A stretch of 64,000 nucleotides of DNA from Polaromonas sp. (GCF_030680935.1 NZ_JAUXUP010000007.1:62001-126000), one strand, 5' to 3'; positions 29,632-38,846 are shown, counted from the first letter of the stretch. Program-made: numbers and translations. The notes: generated by a model not told the origin, from the sequence alone.

Positions 29632-31749
29632 TCAGCCCTGATCCTGGCCCTGTGCAGGACGGTCCAGCAGCACCTTCATGGACAGCTTGACGCGACCTTT
29701 CTCGTCGGTCTCCATGACTTTGACCTTGACGATCTGGCCTTCGCTGAGGTAATCGCTGACGCGCTCAACACGTTCGTGGGCGATCTGGCTGATGTGCAGC
29801 AAGCCGTCCTTGCCGGGCAGCAGATTGACCAGGGCGCCGAAGTCCAGGATCTTGGTGATAGGGCCTTCGTAGACCTTGCCGATTTCGACTTCAGCGGTGA
29901 TCTCGGCGATGCGGCGCTTGGCTTCGTCGGCCTTGGCGCTGTCGTTCGACGCGATGGTGATGGTGCCGTCTTCCTCGATGTTGATCTGTGTGCCGGTTTC
30001 TTCGGTCAGCGCGCGAATGACAGCGCCGCCTTTACCAATCACGTCACGGATTTTCTCGGGATTGATCTTCATCACGTACAGGCGCGGGGCAAAGTCAGAG
30101 ACCTCGGCCTTGGCTTCGCCCATGGCTTCCTGCATCTTGCCCAGGATGTGCATGCGGGCTTCCTTGGCCTGGGCCAGTGCAACCTGCATGATTTCCTTGG
30201 TGATGCCCTGGATCTTGATGTCCATCTGCAGCGCGGTGATACCAGCGGTGGTACCAGCAACCTTGAAGTCCATGTCGCCCAGATGATCTTCGTCACCCAG
30301 AATGTCGGTCAACACCGCAAAGCGGTTGTCTTCCTTGATCAGGCCCATGGCGATACCGGCCACGTGGGCTTTCATCGGCACGCCAGCGTCCATCAGCGAC
30401 AGGCAGCCGCCGCAGACCGAAGCCATCGACGACGAGCCATTGGACTCGGTGATTTCAGAGACGACACGCATGGTGTACGGGAACTCTTCCTTGGAAGGCA
30501 GCACGGCGATCAGTGCGCGTTTCGCAAGCCGCCCATGACCAATCTCGCGGCGTTTAGGGCTGCCGACACGGCCAGTTTCGCCGGTGGCGAACGGAGGCAT
30601 GTTGTAGTGCAGCATGAAGCGGTCTTCGTAGTCACCCGACAGTGCGTCGATGCGTTGCGCGTCACGCTCAGTGCCCAGCGTGGTCACCACCAGCGCCTGG
30701 GTTTCGCCACGCGTAAACAAGGCCGAACCGTGGGTACGGGGCAACACGCTGTTGCGGATTTCGATGGCGCGCACAGTGCGTGTGTCGCGGCCGTCGATAC
30801 GCGGCTCACCCGACAGGATCTGGCTGCGGACGATTTTGGCTTCGATGTCGAAGAGCATGCCTTCAACAGCCACGCTGTCAAATGCAGCGCCATCGGCCTT
30901 CAGGGCGGCCATGACTTCGGAAGTCACAACGCGGCAAGCCTGGGTACGGGCCTGCTTGGCGCGGATTTGGTAAGCGGCTTGCAGCTTGGCACCGGCCAGC
31001 TCATTGACCTTGGCGATCAGCGGCTCGTCCTTGGCAGGTGCCTGCCAGGCCCAGACCGGTTTGCCGGCGTCGCGCACCAATTCGTGGATCGCATTGATGG
31101 CGATGTTGCCCTGCTCATGGCCAAACACGATGGCGCCAAGCATGATTTCTTCGGACAACTGCTTGGCTTCGGACTCGACCATCAGCACGGCGGCTTCGGT
31201 ACCGGCCACAACCAGATCCATGACGGAGTCCTTGAGCTGGGTCTTGCCAGGGTTCAGCACGTACTGGCCGTCGATGTAAGCCACGCGCGCAGCGCCGATC
31301 GGACCGTTGAACGGGATGCCGGAAATGGCCAGCGCTGCGCTCGAAGCGATCAGCGCGGGAATGTCGCCTTCAACTTCAGGGTTCAGCGACAGCACGTGGA
31401 TCACCACCTGGACTTCGTTGAAGAAACCTTCAGGAAACAGCGGGCGGATCGGACGATCAATCAGGCGCGAGGTCAGCGTTTCAAACTCGCTGGGGCGGCC
31501 TTCACGCTTGAAGAAGCTGCCAGGGATGCGGCCGGCGGCATAGGTTTTTTCGAGGTAGTCGACGGTCAGCGGGAAAAAGTCCTGACCGGGCTTGGCTTCG
31601 GTCTTGGCGACCACGGTGGCCAGCACCACGGTGCCGTCCATGTCCAGCAGCACAGCGCCGCCGGACTGGCGGGCGACTTCGCCGGTTTCCATCGTGACCT
31701 TGTGCTGGCCCCACTGGAAGGATTTGGTGACTTTGTTGAAAATGCTCAT
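29632..31749 (-). CDS. pnp: Polyribonucleotide nucleotidyltransferase (PNPase)
   Basis: 705 residues from ATG 31749 (GGAG upstream). Two RNase PH-like domains (about 10-230 and 310-540), a KH domain with [17 protein letters not shown] near 560-620 and an S1 domain with [29 protein letters not shown] at the end. Phosphorolytic 3'-5' RNA exonuclease, a degradosome component. Follows rpsO, separated by an intrinsic terminator, as in many proteobacteria. Confidence 0.96.
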   Translation of the reverse strand: MSIFNKVTKSFQWGQHKVTMETGEVARQSGGAVLLDMDGTVVLATVVAKTEAKPGQDFFPLTVDYLEKTYAAGRIPGSFFKREGRPSEFETLTSRLIDRPIRPLFPEGFFNEVQVVIHVLSLNPEVEGDIPALIASSAALAISGIPFNGPIGAARVAYIDGQYVLNPGKTQLKDSVMDLVVAGTEAAVLMVESEAKQLSEEIMLGAIVFGHEQGNIAINAIHELVRDAGKPVWAWQAPAKDEPLIAKVNELAGAKLQAAYQIRAKQARTQACRVVTSEVMAALKADGAAFDSVAVEGMLFDIEAKIVRSQILSGEPRIDGRDTRTVRAIEIRNSVLPRTHGSALFTRGETQALVVTTLGTERDAQRIDALSGDYEDRFMLHYNMPPFATGETGRVGSPKRREIGHGRLAKRALIAVLPSKEEFPYTMRVVSEITESNGSSSMASVCGGCLSLMDAGVPMKAHVAGIAMGLIKEDNRFAVLTDILGDEDHLGDMDFKVAGTTAGITALQMDIKIQGITKEIMQVALAQAKEARMHILGKMQEAMGEAKAEVSDFAPRLYVMKINPEKIRDVIGKGGAVIRALTEETGTQINIEEDGTITIASNDSAKADEAKRRIAEITAEVEIGKVYEGPITKILDFGALVNLLPGKDGLLHISQIAHERVERVSDYLSEGQIVKVKVMETDEKGRVKLSMKVLLDRPAQGQDQG

Positions 31750-31905
31750 GAGTTTTATCTCCACTAGATTCAGGCACTTGAGGCAGCGCCGGAGGCCCGG
31801 AGTAGCGGCTGGCAGAACACGATGCCATTCCACAAAATGCCTGCGATTTCAGGTCTTTTCTTGTGGAATGACACAGCGCGTGATCGTTTTGCCTTGCTCC
31901 GAAGT

Positions 31906-31940
31906 AAAAAGCGCCTGAGCTAGTGAACTAACTCAGGCGC
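31906..31940 (-). terminator. Intrinsic terminator after rpsO
   Basis: On the minus strand: stem GCGCCTGAG/CTCAGGCGC extended by TTAG/CTAG-type pairs (one G-T), loop TTCA, then a TTTTT tract. It lies between rpsO and pnp, so part of rpsO transcription would stop here. Confidence 0.85.
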
Positions 31941-31959
31941 CTTGCAGTCGTTTCAGCGA

Positions 31960-32226
31960 TTATTTACGCAGGCCAAGCTTGGCAATCAACGCAATGTAAC
32001 GGGCCGCGTCCTTGGACTTCAGGTAGTCCAGCAGCTTGCGGCGGCGGCTCACCATGCGCAGCAGGCCACGGCGACCGTGGTGATCCTTGGCATGGGTCTT
32101 GAAATGGGGCATCAACTCATTGATGCGGCCGGTCAGCAGACCGACCTGGACTTCCGGGCTGCCGGTGTCGTTGGCGGCGCGGGCATTGGACTGAACAATC
32201 TCAGCCTTCACGGATTTTGCAATCAT
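31960..32226 (-). CDS. rpsO: 30S ribosomal protein S15
   Basis: 88 residues, the standard length. [18 protein letters not shown] and [19 protein letters not shown] are the conserved rRNA-binding helices. Usually autoregulates its own translation. AAGG upstream of the ATG. Confidence 0.97.
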   Translation of the reverse strand: MIAKSVKAEIVQSNARAANDTGSPEVQVGLLTGRINELMPHFKTHAKDHHGRRGLLRMVSRRRKLLDYLKSKDAARYIALIAKLGLRK

Positions 32227-32371
32227 GGGTTTTCCTTGTGTAACTTGCGAGCGGCGCAGTGTTCCCGAAGTGGGAGTTGACCGGTGCCGTCGTGTTCTGC
32301 AGCGAGTGCCTCATGCGAGACGCCCGCTTTTTAGGCAGAGCCTTGGATTATAGCCCAGGATGGCGCCGCCT

Positions 32372-33553
32372 TCAGGTCCTCCCCAGCCAGCTGTTCAAGC
32401 GGTCTACCCCCTCACGCAGCCGCGCCAGGTCCTGGCTGGCAAAACACCAGCGCAGCCAGCCCTGCATCGCGGCCGAGCGGTCGGCACTGAAGGCATCGCC
32501 AGGCGCCAGTCCCAGACCCGCCTCGACCACCAGCCGTTTGGCCGTCTCTAACGCATCGCCCTGCCCGGCCAGGCGAAAAAAGGCATACATACCGCCAGGT
32601 GCCGGGGACAGTTCCACGCCAGGCACGGCCTGCAACAGCGGCACCAGTGTGTCGCGGCAGTTTTTCAGATGCGCTACAACCTGCGGCGTCACCTCGTCGG
32701 TACGCTGCAGGGCCACCACGCCGGCGCGCTGGACGAAGACGGGCGCGCAAGAGGTGTTGAACTCGATCAGCTTGCCCATGTGCGGGGTGGCCGACGCCGG
32801 CAGCACCAGCCAGCCAAGGCGCCAGCCGGTCATCAGAAAGCTCTTGGAAAAACTGTGCGCCACCATCAGGCGGTCGTCAGGCAAGGCAATATCCAGAAAA
32901 CTCGGGGCACAGCCGTTTGGCGACTTTTCGTAATACAGGCGCTCGTAGACCTCGTCGGCCAGGATCCAGGTGCCCGTCTTGCGGCAGTGCGACAGCAGCA
33001 CTTCCTGTTCAGCACGGCTCAAAGTCCAGCCGGTCGGGTTGTTGGGCGAATTGACGATCAGCAAGCGGGTAGCGGGCGTCACGGCAGCCAGCAGTTCGTC
33101 CATGTCGAGCTGCCACCGGCCCGCGATCGGCTTGAGGCTCACGCAGCGCACCTGCGCGCCCATGATGGCTGGCTGCGCGGTCAGGTTGGGCCAGACTGGC
33201 GTCACCGCCACCACCTCATCACCCGCATCGACGACGGCCTGAACTGCGAGCATCAGGGCATTGACCCCGCCCGAGGTTACGGCGATCCGGTCGGCCCCGA
33301 CAGGCGCCGCCCCCTCGCAGCGCAAGTTGCCGCAATAGGTGGCAATGGCCTCGCGCAGTTCTGCCAGCCCGAGGTTGTGCGCATAAAAGGTCTCGCCTTC
33401 ACTGAGCGAACGGGCAGCGGCTTCCCGGATAAAGGCCGGCGTGGCTTCATCGCTCTCGCCAAACCAGAACTTGAGCACATCGCTGCGGCCCATGCCCGCA
33501 TTGGCAACCTGGCGGATCAGGGACTCTTCAAGGTCAAGAACAACTTGTCGCAT
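32372..33553 (-). CDS. Class I/II pyridoxal-phosphate aminotransferase
   Basis: 393 residues. The PLP lysine is in HSFSKSFLMTGWRLGW (near residue 235), the NSPNNPTG loop is before it, and the family Arg near the C-terminus in WLRWCFASQDL. Fold type I aminotransferase, aspartate/aromatic/alanine-type; the substrate cannot be fixed. It is followed upstream by a periplasmic amino-acid-type binding protein gene on the same strand (9 bp gap), so the two may act on the same compound. Confidence 0.88.
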   Translation of the reverse strand: MRQVVLDLEESLIRQVANAGMGRSDVLKFWFGESDEATPAFIREAAARSLSEGETFYAHNLGLAELREAIATYCGNLRCEGAAPVGADRIAVTSGGVNALMLAVQAVVDAGDEVVAVTPVWPNLTAQPAIMGAQVRCVSLKPIAGRWQLDMDELLAAVTPATRLLIVNSPNNPTGWTLSRAEQEVLLSHCRKTGTWILADEVYERLYYEKSPNGCAPSFLDIALPDDRLMVAHSFSKSFLMTGWRLGWLVLPASATPHMGKLIEFNTSCAPVFVQRAGVVALQRTDEVTPQVVAHLKNCRDTLVPLLQAVPGVELSPAPGGMYAFFRLAGQGDALETAKRLVVEAGLGLAPGDAFSADRSAAMQGWLRWCFASQDLARLREGVDRLNSWLGRT

Positions 33554-33562
33554 GCAAACCTC

Positions 33563-34855
33563 TCAGGGACGGACCATCTTGCAAGTGTGCGGCTGCTCCG
33601 CGCGCGCCGCAGCAATGGTCCTGATCACGCGAAAGCCGTAGCCCGAACCTTCGACATCGAAACGGACACCGGGCGCGCCTTGTTTGTCCATCACCGCCAC
33701 CAGCAAAGGCTGCTGGAACTGATGGTCAGCACCGCGCATCACGCCCTGGTGGCCAGCAAACAGCACCGCCGCTTTTTCCAGTTGCGCCGCCACCGCTGCA
33801 GCTTCCGTGGTACCGGCCTTCTCAATGCTTTGCACCAGCGCCTCCACCATGAGCTGCATGCGCATATGGACATAGTCGTCCTGCGGTTTCGGAAAACGCT
33901 GGCGAAACGACTGGTAGAAAGCTTCGGATTGGGCGCTGGTCGCATTGGGAAACCAGTCCGCCACCGCGATCACCTTGCCGACACCGGCATCGCCGACAGC
34001 GGCCGGCACGCCGAGGGCATTGCCGTAGAAGGTGTAGAACTTGCCTTCAAAACCCACTTCCCTGGCAGCTTTGACCAGCAGGGTCAGGTCATTGCCCCAG
34101 TTGCCGGTCAACACGGCCTGCGCGCCGCTGGCCTTGATCTTCGCCACATAGGGCAAAAAGTCCTTGACCCGGCCCATGGGGTGCAGTTCGTCACCAACAA
34201 TCTGGATGTCCGGACGCTGAAGGCCCAACTGTTTGCGCGCTTCCCGCAGCACCGCCTGGCCAAAGCTGTAGTCTTGGCCGATGAGGTAAACGCTCCTGAC
34301 CGCCTTGTCGTCCTTGAGCACATCCATCAAGGCCGCCATGCGCATATCCGCATGGGCATCAAAACGGAAATGCCAGTAGCTGCACTTTTCGTTGGTCAAT
34401 ACCGGATCCACCGCCGAATAGTTCATGAACAACAGACGTCTGCCCGGATCGCGCTCGTTGTGCTTGCTGATGGCATCGATCAATGCCGCAGCGGTTGACG
34501 ATGAGTTGCCCTGCGCCACCAGCGTGATGCCGTCGTCAATCGCAGAGCGCAGCGCCGACAGGGCCTCCTCATTCTGGCCCTTGCTGTCATACCGCTCGAG
34601 CACCAGCGCCCGGTTGCCGCCGGGCAGTCTGATGCCCCCGCGCGCATTGACCCGCTCCGCCGCCCACGCGAGGTTGCGAAACACCGCTTCGCCAGTATTG
34701 GCGAAAGGTCCGGAGAGGCTTTCGATCAACGCCACCCGCACAGGCGGTTGCCCCACCGGCGCAGGCTGGGCCAGCACGGCCGGCGATGACAAACAGGCGC
34801 AGGCCGCTAGGGTCAGCACGATACGTTTCAAGAGGCGGGGCGCAAAAAAATACAT
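33563..34855 (-). CDS. ABC transporter substrate-binding protein (branched-chain amino acid type)
   Basis: 430 residues. Signal peptide (LTLAACACLSSPAVLA). Peripla_BP_6-like: VRVALIESLSGPFANTGEAVFRNLAWAAERVNARGGI, VAQGNSSSTAAALIDA, then VYLIGQDYSFGQAVLREARKQLG. The ligand is not readable; members bind amino acids, amides or aromatic acids. No permease genes are adjacent. AGGA lies upstream of the ATG. Divergent from the hsp20 gene, with a 114 bp promoter region between. Confidence 0.82.
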   Translation of the reverse strand: MYFFAPRLLKRIVLTLAACACLSSPAVLAQPAPVGQPPVRVALIESLSGPFANTGEAVFRNLAWAAERVNARGGIRLPGGNRALVLERYDSKGQNEEALSALRSAIDDGITLVAQGNSSSTAAALIDAISKHNERDPGRRLLFMNYSAVDPVLTNEKCSYWHFRFDAHADMRMAALMDVLKDDKAVRSVYLIGQDYSFGQAVLREARKQLGLQRPDIQIVGDELHPMGRVKDFLPYVAKIKASGAQAVLTGNWGNDLTLLVKAAREVGFEGKFYTFYGNALGVPAAVGDAGVGKVIAVADWFPNATSAQSEAFYQSFRQRFPKPQDDYVHMRMQLMVEALVQSIEKAGTTEAAAVAAQLEKAAVLFAGHQGVMRGADHQFQQPLLVAVMDKQGAPGVRFDVEGSGYGFRVIRTIAAARAEQPHTCKMVRP

Positions 34856-34935
34856 TCAATGATTTCCTTGAAATACACCCGTGCACGCCTACCTGCTGTG
34901 CATGCGGCGATCACGGTTGAGAGCCGCGAAGTGTA

Positions 34936-34949
34936 GGGGAAATTTCCCC
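34936..34949. promoter_or_regulatory. 14 bp perfect palindrome upstream of hsp20
   Basis: GGGGAAATTTCCCC, 20 bp before the hsp20 start codon. Could be an operator or an RNA hairpin in the 5' leader. The following CCAACC and TTTGGAG could also pair and partly mask the Shine-Dalgarno. Confidence 0.4.
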
Positions 34950-34969
34950 AACCAACCTTTGGAGTTCCC

Positions 34970-35371
34970 ATGTTCTACTCACTCGCCACCCGCCCTGCTT
35001 CCCGCTTCCAGCGCCACAATCCGGCGCTCGTCAACAACGGCGCCCTCGACCGGTTTCTGGACGACACCTTGGGCTCCCTGTCCGGAGCGCGCGCCACCCA
35101 GGCCGCCACGGTGGAAGACGGCGAAAAAGCTTACTCGCTGCAGCTCGATGTGCCCGGTCTGGGCAAGGATCAACTGGACATCGGCATCGAAGGCGATGTG
35201 GTCCGCATCACCAGCAAGGCTGACGCCGCGCGAACCGTCAAGGCCGCCTACCGCTTTCCACTGGAGATCGATATCACGTCCAGCGCCGCCAAACTTGAAA
35301 ATGGCGTGTTGACACTGACGCTGGCCAAAAAAGTGCCGGTCAGCAATGTCACCCGGCTTGCCATCGACTGA
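34970..35371 (+). CDS. Hsp20 / alpha-crystallin small heat-shock protein
   Basis: 133 residues. The alpha-crystallin domain is visible: YSLQLDVPGLGKDQLDIGIEGDVVRI and the C-terminal GVLTLTLAKKVP, the conserved GxLxLxLxK strand. The N-terminal 35 residues are short and hydrophilic, and the C-terminal I-x-I/V tail is modest. Holdase chaperone. GGAG precedes the ATG at 34970. No sigma-32 promoter could be defined by eye. Confidence 0.85.
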   Translation: MFYSLATRPASRFQRHNPALVNNGALDRFLDDTLGSLSGARATQAATVEDGEKAYSLQLDVPGLGKDQLDIGIEGDVVRITSKADAARTVKAAYRFPLEIDITSSAAKLENGVLTLTLAKKVPVSNVTRLAID

Positions 35372-35381
35372 TAACGACGAA

Positions 35382-35397
35382 GGCGGCGCAGGCCGCC
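35382..35397. terminator. Weak hairpin between hsp20 and tsaD
   Basis: GGCGGC/GCCGCC with a GCAG loop, between the convergent 3' ends. There is no clear T tract on either strand, so termination function is uncertain. Confidence 0.35.
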
Positions 35398-35410
35398 GTG
35401 CCCCTGATGC

Positions 35411-36448
35411 TCACGCGCCCAGCATACCCAGCGGCCAACGCGGTTTGACGTCAAACAGGTAGGCCGTGTTGGGTGCCTCCATGCCAGCCTGCAAACGCAT
35501 GCCAGCAGCCAGGGCAATCATGGCGCCATTGTCGGTGCACAGGTGCAGCTCAGGGTAATGCACACGAATGCCGCGCCTGCTACAGGCGGCATTGAGCTGC
35601 TCGCGCAGCAGCATGTTGGCGCCCACGCCACCGGCGACCACCAGCCGCGTCAGGCCGGTCTGGTCCAGCGCCTGCATCGATTTTTTCACCAGCACCTCGA
35701 CAATCGCCGCCTGCGTCGAGGCGGCCAGATCGGCCTTGTCTTTTTCACTGATGACCGCGCCCAGTTTTTTTGCTTGCGTCAGCACCGCGGTTTTCAGCCC
35801 TGAGAAGGAAAAATCGAGATCGCCGCTGTGCAGCAAGGGCCGGGGCAGCTTGAAAGCCTGAGCGTCGCCGCCCTGGGCCAGTCGGGCCAGATGCGGGCCG
35901 CCCGGATAAGGCAAGCCGAGCAATTTCGCCGATTTGTCAAACGCTTCTCCGGCCGCATCGTCAATGGTCTCGCCAAGCAATTCATAACTGCCAACCCGGT
36001 CCACCCGCATCAATTGGGTGTGACCACCTGAGACCAGCAGGGCCACAAAGGCGAATTCAGGCGGATCGGCACTGAGAAAAGGCGACAGCAGATGCCCCTC
36101 CAGATGGTGCACGCCCACCACCGGCTTGCCCAGTGCCGCCGCCAGCGAGCAGGCCGCGCCAGCGCCCACCAGCAGCGCACCGGCCAGGCCAGGCCCGCGC
36201 GTGAAGGCCACCACATCCACATCTTTCAAGCTTCGCCCCGCATCGGCCAGCACCTGTTCGGTCAATGGCAACACGCGGCGGATATGGTCGCGGCTGGCCA
36301 GCTCAGGCACCACGCCGCCATAAGCCTGGTGCATGGCAATCTGGCTGTGAAGAGCGTGTGATAGCAAGCGAGGTACACCTGTGCCCGAGGCATCCACCAG
36401 CGCAACACCGGTTTCATCACAACTAGACTCAAATCCCAAAACAATCAT
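35411..36448 (-). CDS. tsaD: tRNA N6-adenosine threonylcarbamoyltransferase
   Basis: 345 residues. Start [19 protein letters not shown] is diagnostic. Metal ligands: His in [13 protein letters not shown]. Also [11 protein letters not shown] and [15 protein letters not shown] near the nucleotide site. Transfers threonylcarbamoyl to A37 of ANN-reading tRNAs. Divergent from the ANTAR regulator gene with only 44 bp between. Confidence 0.96.
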   Translation of the reverse strand: MIVLGFESSCDETGVALVDASGTGVPRLLSHALHSQIAMHQAYGGVVPELASRDHIRRVLPLTEQVLADAGRSLKDVDVVAFTRGPGLAGALLVGAGAACSLAAALGKPVVGVHHLEGHLLSPFLSADPPEFAFVALLVSGGHTQLMRVDRVGSYELLGETIDDAAGEAFDKSAKLLGLPYPGGPHLARLAQGGDAQAFKLPRPLLHSGDLDFSFSGLKTAVLTQAKKLGAVISEKDKADLAASTQAAIVEVLVKKSMQALDQTGLTRLVVAGGVGANMLLREQLNAACSRRGIRVHYPELHLCTDNGAMIALAAGMRLQAGMEAPNTAYLFDVKPRWPLGMLGA

Positions 36449-36464
36449 CGTCCAAGTGTAAGGT

Positions 36465-36481
36465 TTGGCTTAAATCTTGCA
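36465..36481 (+). promoter_or_regulatory. Sigma-54 promoter match upstream of nasT
   Basis: TTGGCTTAAATCTTGCA: GG at 36467-36468 and GC at 36479-36480, exactly 12 apart, with TTGC at the -12 element. Predicted start of transcription near 36492, one base before the ATG at 36493. Confidence 0.55.
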
Positions 36482-36492
36482 GATGGCTTGAG

Positions 36493-37125
36493 ATGACACC
36501 CTCTCAGACCCTGCGCCTGGTCATCATTGCTCCGGATCTGCTGGAGGGCATCAGCACGGACAGTCATGCCAGAGCCCAGGCCGAACGTTCCCGGCAGTTG
36601 CGCATCGGCCTGCTGGAAAACGGCTACAACGTCGTTGCAGTGCTGCCCGCTGACACCTTTCTGTACGAACGCCTGGCCCAGTTGCAACCCGACATGATCA
36701 TCGTGGACGCCGAGAGTGAGGCGCGCGATTCGCTGGAACATGTCGTGATGGCCACACGCGACGCGCGTCGGCCGATTGTGCTGTTTACCAACGACAACGA
36801 CACCAGCCATGTCAAAGACGCGGTGGCAGCCGGTGTGTCCGCTTACATCGTGGCCGGTTTGTCGCCAGAACGCATACGTCCCATCCTCGACGTGGCGATG
36901 GCGCGCTTCGAGCACGAGCAGGGCCTGCGGCGAGAGCTGGCCGACGTCAGGACCGAGCTACAGGACCGAAAAATCATCGACCGAGCCAAAGGCCTGCTGA
37001 TGCAGCGCCAGAACCTCAGCGAAAAAGCGGCCTACGACAAGCTGCGCAAGTCCGCCATGGACAAAGGCTTGCGTCTGGGCGAGGTCGCCCAACGCATGCT
37101 GGATGCTGCGGACTTGCTGGGTTGA
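36493..37125 (+). CDS. nasT: NasT-like ANTAR antitermination regulator
   Basis: 210 residues. Receiver-like N-terminal part (about 8-130) keeps an Asp at residue 72 (MIIVDAESE), though its acidic pocket is not fully clear. A coiled linker (about 140-158) leads to an ANTAR RNA-binding domain (about 149-208): DRKIIDRAKGLLMQRQNLSEKAAYDKLRKSAMDKGLRLGEVAQRML. ANTAR proteins bind paired hexaloop hairpins and block terminators. It lies directly upstream of the nrt leader that carries such hairpins. NasT is normally held by the nitrate-binding NasS; no cytoplasmic NasS is recognisable here. Possibly translated from a leaderless mRNA (see promoter). Confidence 0.85.
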   Translation: MTPSQTLRLVIIAPDLLEGISTDSHARAQAERSRQLRIGLLENGYNVVAVLPADTFLYERLAQLQPDMIIVDAESEARDSLEHVVMATRDARRPIVLFTNDNDTSHVKDAVAAGVSAYIVAGLSPERIRPILDVAMARFEHEQGLRRELADVRTELQDRKIIDRAKGLLMQRQNLSEKAAYDKLRKSAMDKGLRLGEVAQRMLDAADLLG

Positions 37126-37157
37126 GACAGCACGCCGTCACGCCGAAATGGTGCAAT

Positions 37158-37172
37158 GCACAAATGCAGTGC
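37158..37172. promoter_or_regulatory. NtrC-like site in the nrt upstream region
   Basis: GCACA-AATGC-AGTGC matches the NtrC consensus GCACC-N5-GGTGC at 8 of 10 positions. It lies about 138 bp upstream of the -24 element of the nrt sigma-54 promoter, a normal enhancer distance. A neighbouring GGTGCAATGCAC (37150-37161) may be part of the same operator. Confidence 0.4.
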
Positions 37173-37215
37173 GGGCCCAGAAGGCCCATTCGTCCGCTCA
37201 GCTTCTCGCCTTGTC

Positions 37216-37274
37216 TGCTATACCTTTTATAGCTGCTTGTGCTCACCGATAAAGGGCTGCAGGCCTATTTGACT
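37216..37274 (+). repeat. Dispersed ~55 bp repeat, copy A
   Basis: TGCTATACC, TATAGCTGCTTGTGC, then AAAGGGCTGCAGGCC and TATTTGACT: the best-preserved plus-strand copy. It sits between the NtrC-like site and the sigma-54 promoter of the nrt operon. Confidence 0.75.
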
Positions 37275-37307
37275 GCAAATTTCAAGTCAAATAGGGCAAA
37301 AACACAA

Positions 37308-37324
37308 TTGGCACAGGTTTTGCT
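37308..37324 (+). promoter_or_regulatory. Sigma-54 promoter upstream of nrtA
   Basis: TTGGCACAGGTTTTGCT: a near-perfect -24/-12 match (TTGGCAC-N5-TTGC), GG at 37310-37311 and GC at 37322-37323. Predicted transcription start near 37335, just before the first ANTAR hairpin. Confidence 0.75.
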
Positions 37325-37343
37325 TGTAGGTACGGCAACAGGT

Positions 37344-37441
37344 AATACGCTTCAACGGCGAAGCGTATTTCCTCCAGGAACAAAGGCGTTCGCACCCTGC
37401 ATTCACATTGATTGTGTTTGCCCGGGTCGAGCGCCTTTTTT
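37344..37441 (+). promoter_or_regulatory. ANTAR-controlled attenuator in the nrt leader
   Basis: Hairpin P1: stem 37344-37353 with 37360-37369 (10 perfect pairs), hexaloop AACGGC with A1 and G4. Hairpin P2: GAAC (37378-37381), hexaloop AAAGGC (A1, G4), GTTC (37388-37391). P2 shares its loop and 3' arm with the 5' arm of the following terminator, so P2 and terminator exclude each other. This is the architecture established for ANTAR antitermination; the NasT-like protein upstream, or the ANTAR-PilJ protein, is the expected ligand. Confidence 0.8.
37382..37441 (+). terminator. Intrinsic terminator in the nrt leader
   Basis: 5' arm AAAGGCGTTCG (37382-37392) plus ACCC (37394-37397) pairs with GGGT and CGAGCGCCTTT (37424-37438), 15 pairs with one bulged C, and is followed by a T tract (37436-37441 and more T further on). 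It stands 35 nt before the nrtA start codon. Confidence 0.85.
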
Positions 37442-37476
37442 GTTTTTGCTTTTGTTTTCACTTCTGGAGCCCGACC

Positions 37477-38721
37477 ATGACCGAATTGCTCAAATCTTCG
37501 CTGACACGACGGACTGTTTTGCAGGCCGCAGCCGTAGGCGCCACAGGCATCAGCCCGGCGTTGCGCGCTGTTGTTTATGCCCAGGGCTCGGACGCGCCTG
37601 AAAAGAAAGAGGTGAAGATCGGTTTCATCCCGCTGACCGACTGCGCATCCGTGGTGATGGCCTCAGTGCTGGGCATTGACAAGAAATACGGCGTCAAGAT
37701 CATTCCGACCAAGGAGGCCAGTTGGGCCGGCGTGCGTGACAAGCTGGTCAGCGGCGAACTCGACTTCGCCCATGTGTTGTATGGCCTGATCTACGGCGTG
37801 CATATGGGCACGGCCGGCCCCAAAAAGGACATGGCCGTGCTCATGAGCCTGAACAACAACGGACAGGCCATCACGCTGTCAAAGAAAATCGCCGACAAGG
37901 GTGCAGTGGACGCCGCTTCGCTGGCCAAGCTGATGGCAACAGAAAAGCGCGAATACACCTTCGCTCAAACCTTTCCCACCGGCACACACGCCATGTGGCT
38001 GTATTACTGGCTGGCCAGCGCCGGTATCAACCCTTTCCAGGACGCGCGCGCCATCGTGGTGCCACCACCGCAGATGGTGGCCAATATGCGGGTTGGAAAC
38101 ATGGACGGCTTTTGCGTGGGTGAGCCCTGGGGCCACCGCGCGATCATGGACGGCATCGGCATCACCGCCGTAACAACGCAGGACATCTGGAAAGACCATC
38201 CAGAAAAAGTGCTGGGTACCACCGCCGAGTTCGCCAAGAAAAACCCGAACACTGCGCGGGCCGTGACCGCCGCCATTCTGGAAGCCAGCAAATGGATTGA
38301 CTCCGGCCTGCAAAACAAGATGAAGATGGCCGAAACCGTGGCAGACAAGAGCTACGTCAACACCAGCGTGGACGCGATCAACCAGCGCATCCTCGGCCGC
38401 TACCAGAACGGCCTGGGCAAGACCTGGGACGACCCCAACTACATGAAGTTCTACAACGACGGCGCGGTGAACTTCCCTTACCTGTCGGACGGCATGTGGT
38501 TCCTGACGCAGCACAAACGCTGGGGCCTGATCAAGGAACACCCGGACTACCTGGCCTTGGCAAAACAGATCAACCACATCGACATCTACAAAGACGCCGC
38601 CACCGCCAGCAAAACGCCAGTGCCCAAAGACGTGATGCGCAGCAGCAAGATGATCGACGGCGTGGTCTGGGACGGCAAAGATCCGAAGAAATACGCTGAT
38701 GGTTTCAAGGTGAAAGCGTGA
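37477..38721 (+). CDS. nrtA: Nitrate-type ABC transporter substrate-binding protein
   Basis: 414 residues from ATG 37477 (GGAG upstream). Tat signal peptide with LTRRTVLQAAAVGATGISPALRA. The rest is NrtA/CmpA-like: VKIGFIPLTDCASVVMASVLGIDKKYGVKI, LNNNGQAITLSKKI, and QTFPTGTHAMWLYYWLASAGINP. Binds nitrate or nitrite outside the membrane. The Tat signal argues against a cytoplasmic NasS role. First gene after the attenuator; probable operon nrtA-nrtB-ATPase-kinase-cheY-cheX. Confidence 0.88.
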   Translation: MTELLKSSLTRRTVLQAAAVGATGISPALRAVVYAQGSDAPEKKEVKIGFIPLTDCASVVMASVLGIDKKYGVKIIPTKEASWAGVRDKLVSGELDFAHVLYGLIYGVHMGTAGPKKDMAVLMSLNNNGQAITLSKKIADKGAVDAASLAKLMATEKREYTFAQTFPTGTHAMWLYYWLASAGINPFQDARAIVVPPPQMVANMRVGNMDGFCVGEPWGHRAIMDGIGITAVTTQDIWKDHPEKVLGTTAEFAKKNPNTARAVTAAILEASKWIDSGLQNKMKMAETVADKSYVNTSVDAINQRILGRYQNGLGKTWDDPNYMKFYNDGAVNFPYLSDGMWFLTQHKRWGLIKEHPDYLALAKQINHIDIYKDAATASKTPVPKDVMRSSKMIDGVVWDGKDPKKYADGFKVKA

Positions 38722-38800
38722 GCCGCGCGACGAGGGGCCCCAGCTCGCTGGGGATAGTCGCCCCGGAGCGTGCCTTCAGCCGCTGAAACAAACAACCCGA
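38718..38800 (+). repeat. Palindromic element after nrtA
   Basis: Begins GTGAGCCGCGCGACGAGGGG at the nrtA stop codon and contains the hairpin CCCCAGC/GCTGGGG-like arm. The same sequence occurs twice in tandem after nrtB (39806 and 39920); here the distal part has diverged. Confidence 0.7.
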
Positions 38801-38846
38801 TCAACCCATACGCTGCTGAGGCAGCGAGTCTGAAAAGGAACACACC

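Noticed and set aside
29776-31767. 663-codon open frame antisense to pnp
   Set aside because: Same reason: pnp is certain and the antisense frame has no recognisable domain or ribosome site.
32669-34498. 609-codon open frame antisense to aminotransferase and binding protein genes
   Set aside because: Crosses two well-supported genes; no family features.
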